A DNA stretch of 10,888 bases from a bacterium (GTDB lineage: Bacteria > JAUVQV01 > DATDCY01): contig DATDCY010000245.1 of NCBI GenBank assembly GCA_036524115.1, positions 1 to 10,888 of the forward strand, written 5' to 3'. A program made the translations under genes and the position numbers. Shown in pieces: positions 7,735 to 10,888 of this stretch (positions are counted from its first letter, which is position 1; each line of letters opens with the position of its first letter). The notes beneath the pieces are model-generated. The model saw only the letters and a program-made list of their open reading frames with translations, had not been told where the DNA came from and did not search any database.

Positions 7735-10332
7735 GTGGCCCGGGGGCCCGCCGTCGCGGCCCTCCTCCTGGGCAGGCGGGGGCTGGGCAAGGTCGTCCAC
7801 GTCTGGCTGCCGGTGGCGGTGCTGGCCGCGACGGCACCCGCCGGCGACGCGACACCGGCGCTGCTCGCGGCCGCCCGCGTCCTCGTCGCCGCGGGGTGCT
7901 TCGCCCAGGTCAGCATCCTCGCGAACGACCTGTTCGACCGGCGCCAGGACGAAGCCGCCGGCAAGCGGCGGTGGATCGCGACCGTTCCGCTCCCGGGCGC
8001 GGTCGCGCTCCTGGCCCTCGTCGCCGCGATCGGGGCCGGCGCGCTGGCGGTCGCGGGAGGGCGCCCGGCCCTCCTCGTCTACGGGTCCTCGCTCGCGCTG
8101 GGTATCCTCTACTCCGCCCCGCCCCTGCGGCTGAAGGTGCGCGGGCTCGCGGGTCCCGTGACGTACGCCGCCGCCACGGCCGGGGCCTACGCGCTGCTTC
8201 CCGGCGTCGTCCTCGGGGGCCGGTCCGGCGTTCTGGCGTATCTCGCGGCCGTCGTCTTCCTCGACAAGTGGGTGCACCTCCTCCACCACCAGGTCACCGA
8301 CCACGACGCCGACCGGTTGGGCGGCGCCGCGACCTTTGCGGTCGCCGCCGGACTGGCGCGCGCCCGCGCCCTGCTGCGCTGCGCCGCCTGGGTGGCGACG
8401 GGCTGCTTCCTTGCCGCGCCCGCGCTGCTCCTGCAGACCGGACCGCGCCGGGGTGCGGCGATCGCCGTCGCCGCGACGGTCATCGGCCTCGTGGCCGCCG
8501 GGGCCAGCGCACGCGGGGTGCCGGGGACGCGCACGACGTTCGCGCGGGAACTGCCGGCGCTCTACCTCGGGCTCGGGCTCTCCACCGTCCGGCTGCTGCC
8601 GGTCCTGCTGCTCACGGCGGCGGCGCTCGACGCCCCGGGGCTCTGGCCGCTCTGCCTCGCCGCGGCGGCGACCGCTGCCGCGGAACTCGGGAGCTATGCC
8701 TCCCGGCCCGGTCCCGCCAGCCGCCCGCTGCCAGCGGCTTCGTCCGTTCTCGCGGCCGCCGGCTTCGCGCTCGCGCTCGTCGCGCGGGTCGCGCTGCTGC
8801 ACGACAAGCCGTTCTGGCGCGACGAGGCCTGGGTCGCGTCGCTCACCGCGGAGTCGGTCCCCGCGATACTCGCGACCGCCCAGCCGGCGCCCGTCGGCTT
8901 CGTGCTCCTCGCGAAGGTGACCGCGCTGCTCGCCGGCGCGATTCCCGGGGTGACCCCCGAGATCGCTCTCCGGCTGCTGCCGCTGCTCTGCGGCCTCGCG
9001 GCGGTCGCCGCGCTCCCGCGGCTGGCGCGCGCCCTCGGAGCCTCGCCGGCCGTCTCGACGACGGTCCTCCTCGCTGCCGCCGGCGCGCCCCCCCTCGTCT
9101 ACTATTCGCGCGAACTCAAGCACTACGGCGTCGACCTGCTCCTCGCCGCGCTCGTGCCGCTGCTCGTGCTGCGCTTCTTCGGACGCGACGCGGGCGCGCC
9201 GGCGGGCGCACGACCGGGGAGCGGGACGCGGCCGCTCGCGGCGGCGCTGCTGGCCGCGCCCTGGGTCTCCTTCGCCTCGGTCTTCCCCATCGCAGGGGCG
9301 ATCGGCTGGGGCTGGGCGGCGCCCTGGCGCGACGCGGCGGCTGCGACGCGACGCCGCTGGGCGGCGCTGACCCTCTTGTACGCCCTGTCGTTCGCGCTGG
9401 CCCTCGCTGCTGCCGTGCACCGGCAGGCCGGGAACCCGCTGCTCCTCCAGGCCTGGGAGAGCGATCTCGCCCGCGGGGACGCCCAGCCATTCGCGGTCAG
9501 GACGGCGTCCGTCGCGACGGACTGCGTGCGGGTCACGTTCTCGTACTTCTTCCCTGGGCTCGAGCTCATCGCGCTCCCGCTCGCGGCGCTCGGTCTGGTC
9601 GCGTGGACAAGACCGGGTGTCTCGATCCTCCGCTTCCTGGCCGTGTCGACCTTCTCGCTCACGGTCGCCGCAGTGCTCGCCCACCGCTACATCGCCGCGC
9701 AGGGCAGGTTCCTCCTCTTCGCGGCGCCGCTGGTGCTGCTCTGCGTGGCCTCGGGCATCGCCGAGCTGGGGCGACGCCTCCAGCCCGTTGTCGGGCCGCG
9801 CCTCGCGGGCGCGGCGCCCCTGGCGGTCGCGGCGGCCGCGGCGGTGGCGTGGACGGGGGCCGCGGTCGAGCACCGACTGCCGCCGTACCGCAACGACGTC
9901 GCGCGCTACTTCCGCTACGACATCCTCCACGACGTGGAGCCCCTCGTCGCGGCGGCGGCGAGCGCGATCGGGCCGGGCGAGCCGGTGCTCGTCTCGTTCG
10001 GCTGTGCGCGACCCTTCCGCTGGTACGCGCAGGGGCGGCTCCCGGACGCGACGGCCCTCTCGCCGCCACTGACGCCCGCCGACGCCGCGCGCGCCCTGCG
10101 CGCGTGGACGGACAGGACCCGGTGCTGGGTTCTCCTGCTCGACGAGGAGGAGCGCTCCTGGGAGCGGATGACCGTGCGCGCGGGCTTCAGGCGCTCGGTC
10201 GCGGCAACCGCCCGCGGCGCCCAGCTCTGGGAGCTGCTGCCGCTCGGTGAGGCGCCGGCCGCGAGCACGGCGCCGCGCCGCCCGCCGCCGCTATCCCAGG
10301 CGGGCCCGGCGGCGCTTGACCTGCGTCAATGA
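7735..10332 (+). CDS. UbiA-type prenyltransferase fused to GT-C (PMT/ArnT-like) glycosyltransferase
   Basis: An 865-residue polytopic membrane protein in one uninterrupted frame. Residues 1-about 320 are UbiA-like: first Asp-rich motif N64-D65-x2-D68-x3-D72 (NDLFDRRQDEAAGKRRW), YSAPPLRLKVRG at 126-137, and second motif D189-H-D191-A-D193-R-x-G-G. Residues about 335-865 look like a GT-C glycosyltransferase: a first membrane helix followed by WRDEAW (D363-E364, the usual catalytic/metal loop), YYSRELKHYG (456-465), many Leu/Ala-rich helices, and a soluble tail (about 715-865). UbiA enzymes transfer prenyl groups, or as in mycobacterial DPPR synthase move phosphoribose onto polyprenyl phosphate; GT-C enzymes use polyprenyl-phosphate sugars outside the membrane. 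The fusion could couple donor synthesis to transfer (inference). The start is uncertain: GTG 7735 (used), GTG 7726 or ATG 7672. It is the last gene of the coupled operon. Confidence 0.9.
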   Translation: MARGPAVAALLLGRRGLGKVVHVWLPVAVLAATAPAGDATPALLAAARVLVAAGCFAQVSILANDLFDRRQDEAAGKRRWIATVPLPGAVALLALVAAIGAGALAVAGGRPALLVYGSSLALGILYSAPPLRLKVRGLAGPVTYAAATAGAYALLPGVVLGGRSGVLAYLAAVVFLDKWVHLLHHQVTDHDADRLGGAATFAVAAGLARARALLRCAAWVATGCFLAAPALLLQTGPRRGAAIAVAATVIGLVAAGASARGVPGTRTTFARELPALYLGLGLSTVRLLPVLLLTAAALDAPGLWPLCLAAAATAAAELGSYASRPGPASRPLPAASSVLAAAGFALALVARVALLHDKPFWRDEAWVASLTAESVPAILATAQPAPVGFVLLAKVTALLAGAIPGVTPEIALRLLPLLCGLAAVAALPRLARALGASPAVSTTVLLAAAGAPPLVYYSRELKHYGVDLLLAALVPLLVLRFFGRDAGAPAGARPGSGTRPLAAALLAAPWVSFASVFPIAGAIGWGWAAPWRDAAAATRRRWAALTLLYALSFALALAAAVHRQAGNPLLLQAWESDLARGDAQPFAVRTASVATDCVRVTFSYFFPGLELIALPLAALGLVAWTRPGVSILRFLAVSTFSLTVAAVLAHRYIAAQGRFLLFAAPLVLLCVASGIAELGRRLQPVVGPRLAGAAPLAVAAAAAVAWTGAAVEHRLPPYRNDVARYFRYDILHDVEPLVAAAASAIGPGEPVLVSFGCARPFRWYAQGRLPDATALSPPLTPADAARALRAWTDRTRCWVLLLDEEERSWERMTVRAGFRRSVAATARGAQLWELLPLGEAPAASTAPRRPPPLSQAGPAALDLRQ
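10316..10329. promoter_or_regulatory. FNR/HcpR-type operator (CRP/FNR family palindrome)
   Basis: TTGACCTGCGTCAA is a perfect 5-4-5 palindrome matching the half-site spacing of CRP/FNR-family regulators (FNR TTGAT-N4-ATCAA; HcpR/DNR-like variants use TTGAC-N4-GTCAA). It covers the last codons of the UbiA/GT-C gene. Its centre (10322.5) is 41.5 bases before position 10364, the start site predicted from the -10 box at 10352-10357, which is the position of a class II activator site. The regulator is not in the window. Confidence 0.62.
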
Positions 10333-10351
10333 TGCCCGCGCCGCCCGGAGG

Positions 10352-10357
10352 TATGTT
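10352..10357 (+). promoter_or_regulatory. -10 box of the cupin promoter
   Basis: TATGTT matches TATAAT at four of six positions. With the palindrome at 10316-10329 taking the -35 role, transcription would start near 10364 and leave a leader of about 70 bases before the cupin ATG. A GGAGG immediately upstream of an in-frame ATG at 10353 is too close to serve that ATG. Confidence 0.5.
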
Positions 10358-10414
10358 CTCCGGCAGGATCGGGTGCGCGGCCGGCGCCGCGGACCCGCAG
10401 GCGCATCACCGGAC

Positions 10415-10423
10415 GGAAGGGGG
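10415..10423 (+). promoter_or_regulatory. Ribosome binding site supporting the cupin start
   Basis: GGAAGGGGG lies ten bases before the ATG at 10434. It supports this start over the in-frame ATGs at 10329 and 10353, which would also place the predicted promoter inside the coding region. Confidence 0.6.
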
Positions 10424-10433
10424 CACGGGACCG

Positions 10434-10751
10434 ATGAAGAAACTGGAACTGGCGAAAATGCGGGAGTTCAATCCGGGCTCGATGAAGAAGAACCTGCTCC
10501 ACGACTCGCCGTGGTTCAGGATCATCAACTTCAACCTGCCCGCCGGCCAGACCTTCCCCGTCCACTCGCACGACACGGAGGGGCAGCTGAGCATCCTCGT
10601 GATCGAGGGCGAAGGCGAGTTCCTCGGGGCCGGCGATGCCGCCATGCCCGCCGTTGCCGGCGACATGCTCGTCTCGGAGATCGCCGAGCCGCACGGGGTC
10701 CGGGCGCGGACGGACATGCGGATCGTGGTGACGATCGCCCCGCCGTTCTAG
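10434..10751 (+). CDS. Small single-domain cupin protein
   Basis: A 105-residue single-domain cupin. Motif 1 is AGQTFPVHSHDTEGQLSILV (residues 37-56) with metal-ligand candidates H44, H46, E49 and/or Q51; the spacing HxH-x2-E is one shorter than the usual HxH-x3/4-E. Motif 2 is AGDMLVSEIAEPHGVRA (75-91) with H87 as the third His. The N-terminal MKKLELAKMREFNPGSMKKN and NLLHDSPWFRIINF precede the barrel. No signal peptide or membrane segment is present, so it is cytoplasmic. Small cupins of this kind bind Fe, Mn, Ni or Zn and act as dioxygenases, isomerases, sensors or small-molecule binders; the substrate cannot be named. It appears to have its own promoter with a CRP/FNR-type activator site, which suggests induction by low oxygen or nitrosative stress (inference). 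Its codon use is less extreme than that of the preceding gene, with more AAG, AAA and AAC codons at the 5' end. Confidence 0.9.
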   Translation: MKKLELAKMREFNPGSMKKNLLHDSPWFRIINFNLPAGQTFPVHSHDTEGQLSILVIEGEGEFLGAGDAAMPAVAGDMLVSEIAEPHGVRARTDMRIVVTIAPPF

Positions 10752-10888
10752 CCCGGATTATTCACGAGGGGTCTGCAGTTCGACGTATTTTGAGGTAGTG
10801 AGGGACGCCGGAGAGAGAGCGACGCCGCTCCGGTTGGTTGCGGAAGCCGGTTTGTGGCCGTTGGCGAGCGACGCGCTGGTAGCGAGGG
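10752..10888. other. Low-GC, purine-rich end region of unknown nature
   Basis: Directly after the cupin stop the composition changes: 25 of the 49 bases at 10752-10800 are G or C, far below the rest of the window. It contains GGATTATTCACGAGGGG (10755-10771) and ATTTTGAGGTAGTGAGGGA (10787-10805). A frame opening at GTG 10798 stays open to the edge (about 30 codons, MRDAGERATPLRLVAEAG...), but has no properly spaced ribosome site. A small hairpin GAGCG-ACGC-CGCTC lies at 10817-10830 without a T-tract. It may be the boundary of an insertion sequence or the leader of the next gene; neither can be shown here. Confidence 0.4.

Noticed and set aside
4519-7735. A RiPP precursor peptide for the SPASM enzyme
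   Set aside because: Gene junctions are too tight and the 128-bp gap has no short gene with a ribosome site; one outside the window cannot be excluded.
7459-9930. An 823-codon open frame on the minus strand opposite the UbiA/GT-C gene
   Set aside because: Its translation is an Arg/Glu/Gly-rich low-complexity string without domains, typical of the antisense shadow of an Ala/Leu-rich GC-rich gene; the plus strand has clear motifs.
7896-10250. A 784-codon plus-strand frame overlapping the UbiA/GT-C gene
   Set aside because: Arg/Ala/Gly-rich frameshadow of the real gene, with no motif or ribosome site.
10329-10433. Longer cupin start at 10329 or 10353
   Set aside because: The added residues are not cupin-like and would cover the predicted promoter; the ribosome site at 10415-10423 points to 10434.
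10808-10833. CCGGAG...CTCCGG as a terminator after the cupin gene
   Set aside because: No run of T follows and the loop pairing competes with a shorter internal hairpin; the site is about 60 bases past the stop.

Overview
This is a very GC-rich bacterial window with dense, tightly packed coding. Six of the ten genes start with GTG, and several starts overlap the preceding stop by four bases (GTGA). No rRNA, tRNA, CRISPR array or complete mobile element is visible. The gene families (MoxR/DUF58/BatD-like, RtcB/archease, radical SAM enzymes, an Fe-S protein and a UbiA/GT-C membrane enzyme) fit a GC-rich Gram-negative with at least partly anaerobic metabolism, such as a Desulfobacterota/Deltaproteobacteria-like lineage. 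The taxon cannot be fixed from this sequence alone.

Left part, minus strand (positions 4518 down to 1). RtcB RNA ligase is followed two bases later by its activator archease. After a gap of about 207 bp with a possible promoter come a MoxR AAA+ ATPase, a DUF58 protein and the start of an exported BatD-like protein that runs off the window. The last three are coupled by GTGA overlaps and form the head of a Bat-type (MoxR/vWA) operon.

Right part, plus strand (4647 to 10332). Reading away from rtcB across a 128-bp divergent promoter region are four tightly coupled genes: a radical SAM protein with a reduced SPASM-like tail, a QueG-like (COG1600) iron-sulfur protein, a second radical SAM protein with a canonical SPASM domain, and an 865-residue membrane protein that fuses a UbiA-type prenyltransferase domain to a GT-C glycosyltransferase domain. 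I do not recognise this set as a described pathway. The likely theme is redox or radical chemistry on a small molecule, lipid or glycan precursor, followed by lipid attachment and/or transfer across the membrane. This is the best candidate in the window for an undescribed system.

Far right. A small cupin gene (10434-10751) follows. A perfect FNR/HcpR-type palindrome overlaps the end of the fusion gene and sits exactly 41.5 bp before the start site predicted from a TATGTT -10 box, which is classic class II activator geometry. After the cupin stop the base composition drops sharply, which may mark a different kind of DNA such as the edge of a mobile element or repeat.
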